From NCBI GenBank assembly GCA_025345505.1, contig JANVCC010000018.1, positions 53,525,656 to 53,589,655 on the forward strand: a DNA stretch of 64,000 nt, in the 5' to 3' direction. The stretch's first letter is position 1; each line of letters begins with the position of its first letter. This DNA comes from Todiramphus chloris collaris. Lineage: Eukaryota > Chordata > Aves > Coraciiformes > Alcedinidae. Below, in pieces: positions 38,206 through 51,025 of the stretch. The translations under genes were made by a program, and so were the position numbers. The notes under the pieces are model-generated. The model did no database searches. It was not told where the DNA came from and worked only from the letters and a program-made list of their open reading frames with translations.

Positions 38206-39329
38206 TGCAGTTACTTTTCGCGGTCTCGGGAAAGATTATGGAACAGTTCATCTTGAGGGTGATCACACAGCAAGTGCAGGACAATGGGGGGATCAGGCCC
38301 AGCCAACATGGGTTCATGAAGGGCAAGTCCTGTTTAACCAACCTGATCTCCTTCTATGACCAGGTGACCCGCCTAGTGGATGAGGGCAAGGCGGTGGATG
38401 GTGCCTGCCTGGACTTCAGGAAGGCATTTGACACCGTTTCCCACAGCATTCTGCTGGAGAAGCTGGCCGGTCATGGCATAGACAGGAGGACTCTTCGCTG
38501 GGTTAGAAACTGGCTGGATGGCCGAGCCCAGAGGGTGCTGGTGAACGGAGTAAAATCCAGTTGGCGACCAGTCACAAGCAGTGTCCCTCAGGGCTCAGTT
38601 TTGGGACCCGTCTTGTTTAATATATTCATCAATGACCTGGATGAGGCAATTGAATGTACCCTCAGTAAATTTGCAGATGACACAAAATTAAGCACAAATG
38701 TCGATCTGCTTGAGGGTAGGAAGGCTCTGCAGTGGGATCTGGACAGGCTGGAGAGATGGGCTGAGCTCAATTGTATGGAGTTTAACAAAGCCAAGTGCCG
38801 GGTCATGCACTTCGGTCACAACAACCCCCAGCAACGCTACAGGCTTGGGGAGGAGTGGCTGGAGAGCTGCCTGGCGGAAAAGGACCTGGGGGTGTTGGTC
38901 AATAGCTGGCTGAACATGAGCCAGCAGTGTGCCCAGGTGGCCAAGAAGGCCAATGGCATCCTGGCCTGGATCAGAAACGGTGTGACCAGTAGGAGTAGGG
39001 AGGTGATCTTACCCCTATACTCGGCACTTGTGAGACCGCACCTTGAGTACTGTGTCCAGTTTTGGTCACCACAGCACAGGAGGGACATCGAGGTGCTGGA
39101 GCGAGTGTGGAGGAGGGCAACAAAGCTGGTGAAAGGGCTGGAAAGCATGCCCTATGAGGAGCGGCTGAGGGAACTGGGTTTGTTTAGTCTGGAGAAGAGG
39201 AGGCTGAGAGGAGACCTTATTGCCCTCTACAACTACCTAAAAGGAGGTTGGAGAGAGGCTGGTGTTGGTCTCTTCTCTCAAATTAGTAATGATAGGACGA
39301 GGGGAAATAGACTCAAGTTGCATCAATAG
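38202..39329 (+). pseudogene. CR1 ORF2 reverse transcriptase remnant, 375 codons open
   Basis: Partial LINE reverse transcriptase, which in an active element copies the element's RNA at the nicked target. The first seven codons come from flanking DNA, so the first ATG is not a biological start. Motifs: [13 protein letters not shown] at residues 35-47, the first catalytic aspartate in LDFRKAFD at D71, [10 protein letters not shown] at 127-136, the catalytic FADD at 157-160, and the C-terminal blocks EKDLGVLV (227-234), [19 protein letters not shown] (266-284) and [18 protein letters not shown] (322-339). All expected catalytic aspartates are kept. The frame ends early because a 19-bp duplication (39307-39344) shifts it. 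The missing tail, GRFKLDIRRKFFTERVIRHW onward, follows in another frame to 39492. Confidence 0.9.
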
Positions 39330-39578
39330 ACTCAAGTTGCATCAGGGGAGGTTTAAATTAGATATTAGGAGGAAATTCTTCACTGAGAGGGTGATTAGAC
39401 ACTGGAACAGGCTGCCCAGGGAGGTGTCGGAGTCACCATCCCTGGAGGTGTTTAAAGAACGATTAGATGTGGAGCTTGAGGATATGGTGTAGTGGTTAAA
39501 GAAAGGCTAGGACAAAGGTTGGACTTGATGACCGTGGTGGTCCTTTCCAACCATAATGATTCTATGATTCTATGATTC
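38206..39578 (+). mobile_element. CR1 LINE, 5'-truncated, youngest-looking copy (copy D)
   Basis: The homology begins near 38215 with SGKIMEQ and runs without a break through the reverse transcriptase, the C-terminal region and the 3' tail of three ATTCTATG-type units (39557-39578). It is the least decayed CR1 here. One frame is open for 375 codons, and the only break before the natural end of ORF2 comes from a 19-bp tandem duplication. The N-terminal endonuclease and the first part of the reverse transcriptase are missing, so it cannot move on its own. Its left junction is a typical CR1 5' truncation point, with no visible target duplication. Confidence 0.96.
39307..39344 (+). repeat. 19-bp tandem duplication inside CR1 copy D
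   Basis: ATAGACTCAAGTTGCATCA occurs twice head to tail (39307-39325 and 39326-39344) with no differences. Nineteen bases are not a multiple of three, so the duplication shifts the reverse transcriptase frame. The identity of the two units shows that it is young compared with the surrounding sequence. Confidence 0.95.
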
Positions 39579-42500
39579 ACTGTGCACAAACACCACCCTC
39601 ATGGTTTACATTATTCATGCAAACAAGGTGCTGTAAATGTTGCCTCCTCCAGAGCCTCTTAGAGAGGAGGCTTCAGTTATACCTTGAAGCCCTGCAGTCT
39701 CTCCTTTTGGATGTGATTTGCCAGAAAATTCCAAGAGGCTGACTCGATGTTTTGTTGAGTGAAGACATATTCCTACAGCCACTTGTAGGAGCCCCATTGA
39801 AGGCAGAGGAAATCTGTGTGGACATGGAGTACTGCCTACATGTACTGGAGCAGCATCTCAGGACCTAATAATCAGTTCAACCTTACAGCCCCAGAGGCTG
39901 CCTGCAGAACAGCAACGAATGCCTTCTCAGCTTGAGAGGCTTATGAGAAAAACTCACATGTTTTATAAACTGAAATACATAACAAATGCAGCATGTTGAA
40001 GGCACATGTGGTTGGTGTGCTACAAGATGATTGTACCAAATTCCTATCTATTTATTAATCTGTATTTCACTTAGAACACTGAAGCAACATCTTTACTCTG
40101 ATAACCACACTTGGTAAATTGATTGTGTGGTGGGAGGGCAGGCGAGGAAGGAAATGGAACAAACAGGCAAAGGTTAAGGATGTTCAGGTTGGTAGTCAGG
40201 CATAAATACCAATACCAAATCTCAGGAAAAGTCCTTTATCAGGAAATTCTTTCTTTCATGTCCTCTCACTTCTTTTTTTTTTTTTTTTTTTTTTTTGTGT
40301 CAATAGCAACACTACAATCCTGTCACTTGCTATAGAATTTAGCAGCCCTATAATCCCTGAAACAACTTCATACCAAGAACTGTAGTTGTGGTACCTCCCT
40401 CTTATTATTGTTTAAAATGGGAGAAAGCAAAACGAAGTGATTACTGAAAAAAATGTTAGTCCTACTGACTGACCAGGGACCTGAGGAAACACTTTACCAA
40501 TAACTTAACTGTAAAGTTCTGCTTAAACCCCATTGTTTTAACATGCTTTAAACTAGGAGTGTACTGAATGTTTCCCTGCTTCTGGCCCTGTGAAAATCTG
40601 TTGCTCCAGTAGCCCTTTTCTCACTTCTTGCAGTTGACATGCACTGTGAGAATGTGAAGTCTATTTTTATCCTAAACTGATATTGAAACATAGGTTATGG
40701 AATAACCAACTTTTAAATTGTATTTCATACACCATTGACTAGAAATTCTCATGGCTTCATTGCAATGCAGATCTCTTTTATTAAAAGGCATTCTTTCAGT
40801 CCCAGTGTGAGATCGTTCTATATTGTGAGTTATTATACATTAAATATGTGTGCTAATCCAAATGAAACTAACTTCCCTTGAGTATTTTTATAGCCTACAG
40901 TCAGTTGAATCTCAGCAGAAGCTACAGAACCTGGATTAATGTACCACTCTGTTTTGACTGACACAAATAAGTTACTTATTCTGCTACAAAACAATAGTAT
41001 TTATTCTTAAAGACAATCTGGCAAAGACTGCTTTTAATTAAGTTGCTAGTTTTTTCCTAGTTTCCATTAAAAACAAACAACAAAAAAAGAATTTTTGTGA
41101 ACATTCACTTATGTTCTGTGAAGTCATGGTACACTTTTGTCCCTTACACGGTATAGTGTAGATTTCTGTACCTAATCAAAGCCACTAAAATCTTATAGGC
41201 ATTAAATTTGTGTTAATGAGGTGTTCATGAATGCAAGGAAGAACAATAGCCTGTCACTTCTTCATGAAGTGATCTGACAGTTTTGCTGTGGTTCAGGTAT
41301 GAAACAAAAAAGCTGTAGAGATGTTGTCATTAGTAAGATTTATAGCAGCAAAGACTGTGGTGACACAGGCCTGTTAGGATTACAATTAGATGTAGAAGAT
41401 CATCCAGAAGAGTACAATTGCAGGCAAATTATCTAATAAAATATGTGGAAGTGACACTTTTCAGACAGACATGCTGGGGAAAAGAAGTCCTGTTCTCCTG
41501 TGGTCTCATTTACATATGGTGCTAGTGGTTTCAGTGCTGCTTCCATAGATATAAATATGCTTTGTTCCTCTGTAGCATATTATTTCTCCCCCATGCTTTT
41601 TCACCTTTAGCCCATAGATAAAATTACTGTGTATATGTTTAGTGTGTGAGGATTAGTTTATGCTGTCACTTATATTTCAGGACATTTTAGTCTCATGCTG
41701 ACCTAGAGTCCTTTAGCAAATAAAAAAATTCTTCTTCAGCAAAATATTTTTTAAAAGTAGTTCTGAAGAGCATTTTCTTGCTTTTGTTCATAAGGGATGC
41801 TTTACGACCAAAATTATGGATTCTGGCTTGCTGAGTGACAGTCCACTTTCTTGGGAGCTTTTCAGAAAGGAAATACAATTTATACCCTAGATGTAGCCCA
41901 GTCTGAGAATCTAATTGTCACTGATTATTGAATACTGAAATAGTTATTGTAATCCAAGAAGATTAATTGGTTCTGTGAGTAAACAGCTAAAATAACTAAG
42001 CTTGTTTTAGAAAAAAACCCATGAGCATTATCTTCTTTGTGCTTCAGGGCAAAGACTAACCAGCTGGGGGGAAGATATACTGATTCATAATTGGTCCTAC
42101 TTTATGTAGTTTATTTTTTTCCTCAGAATCACTCAATAATGGCAAATACAGGAAAAAAACCAGTCTATTTAAACTTATGATTCATTCTGATACATTATAT
42201 ATTTTTTACGTGAACTCTAAGGGGATAATTTTTTATCATGATGACATTGCTCAAAGACTGGTTTTGTGTCCTTTTGTGTAAGAAATTCATATTTTTTGCT
42301 GCAGGTACATGTGAAAGATATGGATTTACAAATACTATTTTTGAAATAGCTTTTCTAATAAATAATTCTTCAGATTTATGAAGGAAGGAAAAAAATGCAG
42401 GCATTCTCAAACAAAATCCAAAGACTTGTAAGTGACTGGAAAGTATAACACCAGATCATGATCTATCTCATTCATTGCCATTACCTTCTGTGGTAAAGAA

Positions 42501-45500
42501 ACAATAAACAGGTACTGAAGATATTTCTGAGTGAAGTACTTCAGCCTGTGTCAAATGGGACACCAGACTTCTTTTGCATTTTTAAACTATGAAACTGTGG
42601 AAAACTAATTCACATTCCACTCAAAACTGGGAAAATGAAGATGTGCAGGCCTGTTTTCTCACCCAGCAATAAAATCTTCAGCGCATCATCTATATCCTTT
42701 AGTCAAAGTGCTGTATAAGTCTGTGAATAAAACTGCTTCCCTTGAGGGTATGGATTACCCATAATGAAGAAGCCTATTGAGACACCTGCTAGGAGTTTTA
42801 GTCTTTGAGAGCTTAAATTTATCTTAGAAAATGAGTGTAAATGTGATAAACTGTCATACATCTCCTTGGAGTTGCTCTATAATTCCTCCCATCTTTTCTG
42901 TAGACCTGTTTCTTTTCCAAAGAGTTATACCAATATCTTTTGATGCCTTGTGTGGATGCCCATGTTTTTCCATGACAGTGTCTTCTTTTTTTTGGTTTCA
43001 TTTAAACCTCTTTTCAAGTTGCATAAGTTGTGAATAAATCCAGTTGGTTTTATGTTTGAAAAACTGCCTATAAATGTCATACTGCTATAACTGGCCTACA
43101 TTCACATTTTAGTTCTTCTGGTTTATGAACAAACTTCCCAAAATAATAAAAATATTGGGAAGTTTAGCTACTGGGAAATTTTCTATTCAGAGAGCATCAT
43201 ATTTCAGAATTTAAGTCATAACTGCAACTCTGTGGACCCCACAGACAATGAGGGTAAGTTTCTTCTCATCTAGCATTACCCACTGAAATGTTTGGAGACA
43301 AATGTTTGTTTCTTTTTTAACATTAACTGTGAAGAGGTTGTCTTGAGCTTTTTGGGTTTTTTTTTTTTTTTCGTTTTTTTTTTTTTTTGTAGGCAGTGGA
43401 GAAAGACCAGGCACTTCCAGAGGCAAGTTTATCCCACTTATTTTCTGATTAAAGGAATCACCCTTGGGAACAGACCAACTATCCCCTTTCTAAATTATAC
43501 ATTTTAAACTACAAAAGTAAGATGAGAGAATCTCACACATAGAGTTTATGTACTTCCTAAGGCATTCAGTAGGCATACTGACTAGATCTTATTTACCTTA
43601 AGGTTAACACTACTTCAAGTCTGTAATTTTAAACAAGGGTTTTGGATTGCCTAAAAACAAAGTCAATGCAGTTAAAATTGTCCTCTTAAGGTGAAAACTT
43701 CCCTCAGTGGAAATGTATGGGGATGACAAGCAACATAAACTAATACAGATCCTAGTATTTCATCTCAAAATATAAGTTGGACATCTTGCTTTTACCCTTG
43801 TGTAGTAACATCCTTTTGAAAATTACTTCCTGTTATGTGCAAGTACCTCTTTTGACAGGGATGATAGAGAGTGACCAAAAACATAAGTATCTTTCTTCTG
43901 TCTACATTATTTTATGCTTCATATTGTTATGTGTAATATTTAAGAGTGCTGGGAAGAAGTGATAAGAGAGGAATTCTTCCCCATCTTCTGGCACCCATTC
44001 CTTTTCTTTTGTTCTTTAGTCCACTTTTCCATTGCCTGTATCACATATGTTATCATGGTCAGGTATATCCTAAATTTCTACTAAACTTTTTACAGTCTTA
44101 GGGGTTTCTCTGTGTAAAGGTCTATTTGCAGGATAGGAAGTCTGGGACTCAGACTGATGGGTTCTGTTTGATTTAGAAGGTGATGCCTGAACCCACTGTT
44201 ATTAAATGTGACAGGACCTGACAGAGCCTTAATCAGTTCCCTCTCTTATCTTTTTCCATAGTGATCAGTGAAAGAGAAAAAAATTAATTGAAAACTGTGG
44301 TCATAAAACTCGTGGAAAGTGTCAAGATGAAATATAGACTATTAGTAGTATATTAAGTTTGTTTTAATTCCTGCTTTTATGTGTTGGAATGATCAAACTT
44401 CAGGTCAACAATGGTCCTTCTTCATTATTTCCACTGTATGAGTAAAAAATAACATCAAAGTGATGACCTTTAAATGTTTTGTATTATAAAATGTAAACCT
44501 TCTGATACATCAATAATTCGATGAATAATATATCCACATAAACATGTTGTACTTTTTCCACTTTGTAATATAATTCTTCATCTGTCCAAGTTATTTACCT
44601 TATGAAACAAAGTGTTTGAATTTGGTAATAATAAGTGTTTTCTGTAAGAAAGTTATCAATAGCTTCCAGCCTGACTGCACTGATTAGACACGTGTGAGAA
44701 TTATGACTAGTAGGTAGAATTTTTTTTAACATAAGCACATATGTAAGGGACACAGACTGTATATTTGCCAAGTGTGCAACAATGAGACCAAATGATGAAA
44801 CATCATCCCATGCTGATTTTGCTTATCTTTGGCCACCATTCAGGTCAGGGTTACTTCCTGATGGACTAACTGATGAACTTGTATGCTTTTCTTCTAAGGG
44901 GGTGCTTGATAATCCCTAGCTGTCTGTCAGAGGAGGAAGCTTAACGCTCTCAGAAAAGGTTCCTCGCTTTTTCTTATTGCCTTTTCTGCACAAATCTGTT
45001 CCAGAAATGGGCACAAGCTGCTTTTTTTTTTCTATCTGGAGCATCCTAGTCTATGTTCTTTAATTCACTGTTTGTTATTGCTTCTTCTTGGAGTACCTGA
45101 GTTGTAGACAGTGGAGTAGATGATCTTACTATCTGAATAGCATTTGGTTATATGTACAGTAAATGAAAGGGATAGTGATATTTATGTGCTTAACCTTAAT
45201 TCTCATTCTGCATTTGACTTGTGCCTCTCTGCCCACAAATGCTTCACTGCCATATTTACTGGCACACTCCCTCAACAGCTCCCAGCACCTGTGGTAAGAC
45301 AGGACCATTAACAATGTGGGGGTTGGGGTGTGTGGTGGTGAGCTGGCAATACTGTACCTCAATTATGAACTGAACTGCAAGAAAACTGCTTAAAATAGAT
45401 AGTAACACTTGTCACAAGAAGGGGCAATTTTAAGAGTGGTGTAAACCCACTTTTTCCCTGGTACTCCAAATTTATCTAGGCCAGGGGATCATTAGCTAGG

Positions 45501-48500
45501 TGAGATTCCCAGCATATGTTGCTTCCAGAATGAAATGGTGCTTGACTTGGGTTAGATTCTATTTTAGGAGTTATAGTTCATTTTCTTCTGAGTCTTTGTT
45601 AGACTTTGTTAGACCTGTGACAGTAAGGAAATGTAACAATACAGATGGAGAGATGAAAAACGTATTTATGTCTTGGGGCATGGCAGTCTGATTGACATCT
45701 AGGGTGATCTGTAAAATTCTCTTGAGATTTTGTCACACACGAGTAATGTAAACCATTTTGAAATCAAGCCCCCCAATTCTTTTATATTCATCATGGGTCT
45801 TTATTTTCTATTCTTAGCTTCTTTCATTTCACTGAGCAATTGGTATCTTCTTCTTCTGGAAAGGTTTTGATGCAGCTCATTGAACAGTTGTGTGTAAGAG
45901 AACTGAAAATAAGCATTTGTAATACAATCTTCCAAAGATCCTAGTTTTATTGTCTTTATTCATTCTAAGCTAACAAGTTTTCATTGAAAACATAATATCA
46001 AATATTTGGGGTTTTTTTTCTGAAGTGCAGAATGTCGGCAAGTATAGTCCATTTCAGTAGTTGGTGCATTTTAATATATCCTCCAGGTGTAAGCTGGTTA
46101 TTTAATATCCTTTGAATGTTCATGTCAGCTTGTCTTAGCAGCAGCATCTCATCTCACTTCAAATTTGAAAGGCTCCTCCATGGGAACGTGAAAAGGCTGG
46201 AAGGCTGAGGCTTAAACTAAAGAAGATAGAACAATCTTTTTGTAATGATTGCAGTGCCCATCAGTGCTGAGTGAATGAGAGTGGCATTACTAACAGCAGC
46301 ACTGAAGGTTTGATCTAAGAACACAGCTCATGGCAGGCAGCTGAGCGACTCTGCAGATAGATAATGCAAGGTTACGTACACTTGTTGGGTGCTTCTCCCC
46401 TTGACTCTTTTTTTCATCATAGGGATAATCTTTTCCATAGCTTTCCTGAGAATAATTCAGCTAAACTTGTGCCGTGCCTGAGGCAGAAAGGAGCTCATGG
46501 GTAAATCATGGGTAATGCAGTGGTGAAATCAAGTAATTTCCCTTTTATGCCATAATAAAAGTTAGGCAACTGGGCAGGAAACGAGCAAAGAAACTTTACT
46601 GGTAATTATGGCTATTTTTCCAGATTTTAATTTTGGGGAGGGAGTTGGATGATACTTATGACTCAGCAATTAAAAAATTCCTATCTGTACTGCTAATACC
46701 TGCTAACTGTAACAAATGCAGCAGGAAAAAGCCCCTCTTTGACTGCAACACCTCAGCAAACTTGTTTATCTGTAGCTGTAGAATAAACACATAATAAAAT
46801 AATTATTCCAAAAAGGGCATGTCTCTGATCTCCTCTGAAAAGTCTCTGTTATCATTGTTTGAGGAAGATGATCAGAGTTGTGTATCAGCACTTCGGCTTT
46901 TGTTTAGATCCTAGCTGTGCAAAACAAAGATTAAGTCAGGTACAGCCTCAGTGATAGAAGAATATTATAATGTCCCTGATTAAGGTTTAAGACATTTATT
47001 AAGACATAATAATAATGACAGCAATAATAATAATGTCCCTAGGTAATGTTGAAAACAAACCCCATGTCTGTGCACTTTCAAATGAAATAGAGTAAAACAA
47101 CTAAGCTAATTCAGCAGTTACTAAAGAAAAACAAAGTCTGAAATATTCTGTCAGTTTATATGTCATAACTTGTACTTTCTCATGATTTTGTTTTCCATTA
47201 TCTATCCTCTATACAGATACAGTAATCAATGGTAGAAGGAGTGTGAGTGTCAGCTAGAAATTGGAGAGTGGTGAAGAACATGCAGATGTTTAAAACTACT
47301 CTGCTTTAACAATCTCACGTGTAAACATTTCAGGATTCATGAGCACAGTGAATGTGTGGTCTGTGCCATTCAGATGGCCTTGGCAAGGTTACTTTAAAAT
47401 TGTTCTTAGTTCACCTGGGTGCCCATGGGCTAGTCACTGATGGGAGCAACTGAGTGCAGGATGAAGTACAAGAGCTGTGGATATTTAATTTAAAATGTAG
47501 CAGCTAAGAAGAGAGACTAGTGGTGCTCTTCTACATATAACCTTTTAGACCTGGAAGTGGGAGATGGGTATCAATTCCTTCCTTAGCCTGGGCAGTGTTA
47601 TAAGACATCTCCCAGGAGTGTGCCATGAGCATTGGGGGTGGTATGATCATGGGAGAGACCTGAAAATTTGAATCGTTCTTCAAGGTTTCTATCTCTTCTA
47701 TTTGAGTGTGAAATGAAGTCCAACATGGTTGGCACTTTTGTAGCCATGTTTGCAAGATCCATGATGCAAAAGAGAGAAAGCAGAGGGTGCGTGTTCAGTG
47801 CCAAGGGAAGTAAGCAGAATAAATGCAGATCTTGCTCCCACTGTTGTTTCACATTTTACCAGTCACTTGTGCATGGGCTGAGCTGGGAAATGACATACAG
47901 GTGCACAGCTCTACATCCTTACTGCCATTACTCCTTTTTCTCCTTACAAGAAAGTGAAGAGTGAGGCAGTGATCATATGAGACAGGAATGGTTCAGAGCA
48001 GCATGCAGGCCCTGGGCAGAGGTGTCCTGAGGCTCCAGGGACATGTCCTTCCAGTGCCAGAGCGTGATCATCTTGGTGTGGATGTGAGCATGGCAAATAG
48101 ACACAGTGGCCAGTGGAGTGCTAGTGGTGAGACTCACACTGAATCTCAGTCCTCCAAACAATTCCAGGTACCTCAAGAGCTTCTGAAACTCTTTGTAGCA
48201 GCAATTATATTTTAATAAAGATACTGTCTTGTGAACTACATGACCTTCTCTTCCCAGCCATGTAACTCATGCCTTTCTCTTTGGATTAATGTAACTTGCT
48301 TGTGATAGTTGTAACAATTGCTTACAAGGAAAATAAACATTAAGAAGATGAGAGTGATAATGTGAGTGATCTGTGCTCACATATTTGTGTGCTTACAGGA
48401 TTTTAGTCCTTTGATTTATTGAGCACAGCTTTTAAGAAGATACAGTTAATACTATGATGTATGCAAGAAATGGGAGCACAAATTCATCTGATTGAATTTG

Positions 48501-48559
48501 TCATGTTATGTAATGAAATTTCCTGTTCTTCTAAAGACCTTATTATCTGCATCAGCATT
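39579..48559. other. Long non-coding stretch with poly-T runs
   Basis: About 9 kb of AT-rich unique-looking sequence. T-runs lie at 40273-40296 (24 bases) and 43357-43388 (interrupted by CG). A short duplication TTTGTTAGAC-TTTGTTAGAC occurs near 45595, and an AAT-rich patch near 47005-47030. Frames around 47530-48215 overlap on both strands and have no recognisable domain. I see no exon or RNA gene. Confidence 0.45.
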
Positions 48560-48870
48560 AAACATGTGTAGCATTATTACTTAATGCTTGTAATGTTTGT
48601 GGCCCACAGGCCTCAGTCAAGATTGGGACCCCCACTGTGTTAAGTGCTATATAAATATACACAATTTAAGGAAAGATGTGACCTGAAAAGAGAGACAAAG
48701 TAGCCAATAAAATAAATCTATTTTAAGACGATACATATTTGCACTGTTTAACTATTGTCATAAGTTGGTAGATGGCCTGTTTTGTGCCTCAAGCAATCAC
48801 TAATTATTTGACTCTTCCATTTTATAGGCAAAATAGCAAAGATGGATTTTGAACAGTGGATTTAGAAAGG
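48560..48870 (+). mobile_element. Ancient amniote interspersed repeat (degraded)
   Basis: The blocks 'ggcctcagtcaagattggg', 'cccccactgtgttaagtgct' and 'atataaatatacacaattta' follow the order of a repeat that is abundant in turtle and crocodilian DNA: GGCCCCAATCAAGA-TGGGGCCCCATTGTGCTAGGCGCTGTACAAAC, written here with breaks because it is recalled, not aligned. The later part, 'ttgtcataagtt' and 'tataggcaaaatagcaaaga', also resembles the far end of that repeat. The family name cannot be given with confidence; a CORE-SINE or MIR-like element is one possibility. Edges are approximate. Confidence 0.45.
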
Positions 48871-49079
48871 GTATATGTGTTTATCTTGATTAGGGAATTC
48901 AGTGTTGAAGTAGCTTCTGGGCATGCTTCTGGGAGCATGATCTGCTGGTACAACAGGAAAGCAAGAGCAAAGCATGACAAGACACAAGAGTCAGGGATTC
49001 GGTGGAAATACTGATTTGATTTACAGAAACACTGGAACTCAGTGGATGATTTAAAGGACAAATTCCAGTGTGTTGTTAT

Positions 49080-49245
49080 TAGAATCATAGAAGGGTTTGG
49101 GTTGGAAGGAACCTTTAACAGTCATCTAGTCCAACCCCCCTTCAATCAGAAGGGACATCTTCAACTAGATCAGGTTGCTCAGAGCCCTGTCCAACCTGAC
49201 CTTGAATGTTCCCATGGAGGGGACATCTACAACTTCATTTGGGAA
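49080..49245 (-). mobile_element. CR1 3' end stub, minus strand
   Basis: Starts with the reverse complement of the CR1 tail (AGAATCATAGAAGGGTTTGG) and continues through GGTTGGAAGGAACC, TCATCTAGTCCAACCCCCC, AGATCAGGTTGCTCAGAGCC and GTCCAACCTGACCTTGAATG. It is lost near 49245. About 165 bases of a 5'-truncated copy remain. Confidence 0.93.
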
Positions 49246-50335
49246 GATGAGTTACAAAAATTTCTTTGAAAGATGCTATTTTCCCTTGGTTAGAGAGGTG
49301 TTGCACAATACATACAGATCTCTCCCAGAGGAGTGGATGAGAGTGAAGGGCTCACAAGTCTGCTATCATTGTGTTACTCAGTGCCTTTCTGGTAGGAGTG
49401 AGGACCTGGTGATGCAGCCTGCAGCAGCAGCAGCAGCAGCAGTGACAAGCAGTGTTGTGCTGAATTTTTAGCAGTGTCAGATAATGTGGGGAGCACTGAG
49501 GTTTCTGCTTTGGCTGTTTGTAGCTGATGATGAATCATCCAAGGCAAGGTATGCAACACATAGTTAGATACAAAAAGGCAGAGAATGGTGGTGGTCAGAA
49601 ACACAGCCATTGCAATACTTGAGAGCTGATATTGTATCAAAAAGAAAAAATAAAATTACTGAGAGCTCAACTGCAGACAAAACCATCATATCATAGATAC
49701 CATTTCAGATTAATTTTGGGTTTTTTTACTCTAATATGCCAAGTGCAAGCAAGCTATCTAAATCTGGGAGGTCATTTTGTTACTTTTTTAAAAAAGCTTT
49801 TAAATGCTTTAACTGGTTAGAATCTGGATACAAATGTACTTCCAGACCCACATCCACTGAAAGCAGGGACTAAAAACTCTAGTGCAGAATTTGGAAAGTA
49901 TTTGCAGGAGTGCTTGTCACTACAGTAACTGTACTATCACAGAAAGGCGGTGGTTGTTTTGTCAATGTGACTTGATTTTCAGTGCTAACAGACCCTGTAA
50001 TTTAATTTCACTGTTTTCTGCCAGCAACAGAGACTGGTTAATTTTTTATATTGTTGCATGTTTTCTTCTGGCTACAAATACATCTCAGAGGGGCTGCCAA
50101 AGTTTAAATGATCATGGTGTTGATCAGTGATTTCTCATTTATGGATGGTTTTTCTTTTCCATTTTTCAATTCATTTTATTTAACAAATTTGTTTTTGTGA
50201 CTCATTTGTTCATTTGTCTCAGAGATGGTAGCATAAATAAGGGGAGAAAGCAGAACTCAGCTCTTTGAAACAGAAATCTGTGGAGTGTCTTTCTGGAAAC
50301 GTGGGAGAGAGGCTGAGATGCAAGGACACCAAATC
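49246..50335. other. Non-coding stretch with a GCA trinucleotide run
   Basis: Unique-looking sequence between two CR1 stubs. Apart from the GCA run at 49421-49442 I see nothing specific. Frames across the GCA run read poly-Ala on + and poly-Leu on -, and neither has recognisable flanks. Confidence 0.45.
49421..49442. repeat. GCA trinucleotide microsatellite
   Basis: Seven uninterrupted GCA units. The length is short and nothing suggests that it lies in an exon. Confidence 0.9.
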
Positions 50336-50398
50336 TCATAGAATCATAGAATATGAGGTTGGAAGGGACCTCAAAGATCATCTTTTCCAGCTAAAAAA
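50336..50398 (-). mobile_element. Very short CR1 3' stub, minus strand
   Basis: About 60 bases of CR1 tail in reverse complement: ATAGAATCATAGAATATGAG, then GTTGGAAGGGACCTCAAAGA and TCATC. An extreme 5' truncation explains the length. Confidence 0.9.
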
Positions 50399-51025
50399 CA
50401 AGGCTGACATACAAAACTTTTAACAGAAGACACTCTTCTGTTTATTTTAACATTTAATAAGGGTGCATCAGTCTGAGACAAGAGAAAGAAGAATTTTGCT
50501 GTAAAATCTGCAATATTGCTGAAAACTGAGACTAGAAGTAGCAATGCAAAGAGCCACTGGTGACACGTGAGTTCTGCTATGACTAAACTACTAATTCTTC
50601 TTTTACGTGACTTGTAGCACCTGGCAGAGTTGTTAATTGGTGTCCTGTTCAGAAATTATATATTTATTTTTTTTTAAATTTAGACATGTCATCTCTTATT
50701 TTAGTTGATGAATTGAAGCACATTCCTCTGACAGTGATGGTGTGTGCGGAGTCAACAGTGTGTTAGAAATGTTAATAATGAAAAATGTACAAGTGTAGTA
50801 CTCTATCAGTGTCAGTTCATACTGATATCACTGAGTTACCTTTAGGAGTTTAATGTATGGGAATGGATTTGAAAAGGAAACAATTTTTTGGTATTTTGAA
50901 AATATTATTTGAAGTGTTACCTGAATTTTTCTTAGGAAAATTAGATTCATAAAGAAGTACCTTAATTTAAAAAAAAAAAATCTGAGAGGATTTAACCCCT
51001 CTTGAGCACTGAAGGTTAGTAAAAA
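50399..51025. other. Non-coding stretch without recognised features
   Basis: AT-rich unique-looking sequence between a minus-strand CR1 stub and a plus-strand CR1 fragment. Confidence 0.45.

Noticed and set aside
40273-40296. 24-base T-run considered as the tail of a minus-strand processed pseudogene
   Set aside because: The sequence to the right (the expected body) shows no open frame or recognisable gene, and no flanking duplication was seen.
47530-48215. Overlapping frames of 67-98 codons, considered as a broken gene
   Set aside because: Frames alternate between strands without a consistent order, and none resembles a known family.
49421-49442. GCA repeat considered as a coding poly-Ala or poly-Gln tract
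   Set aside because: Only seven units; flanking frames have no exon signals or recognisable protein. Taken as an ordinary microsatellite.
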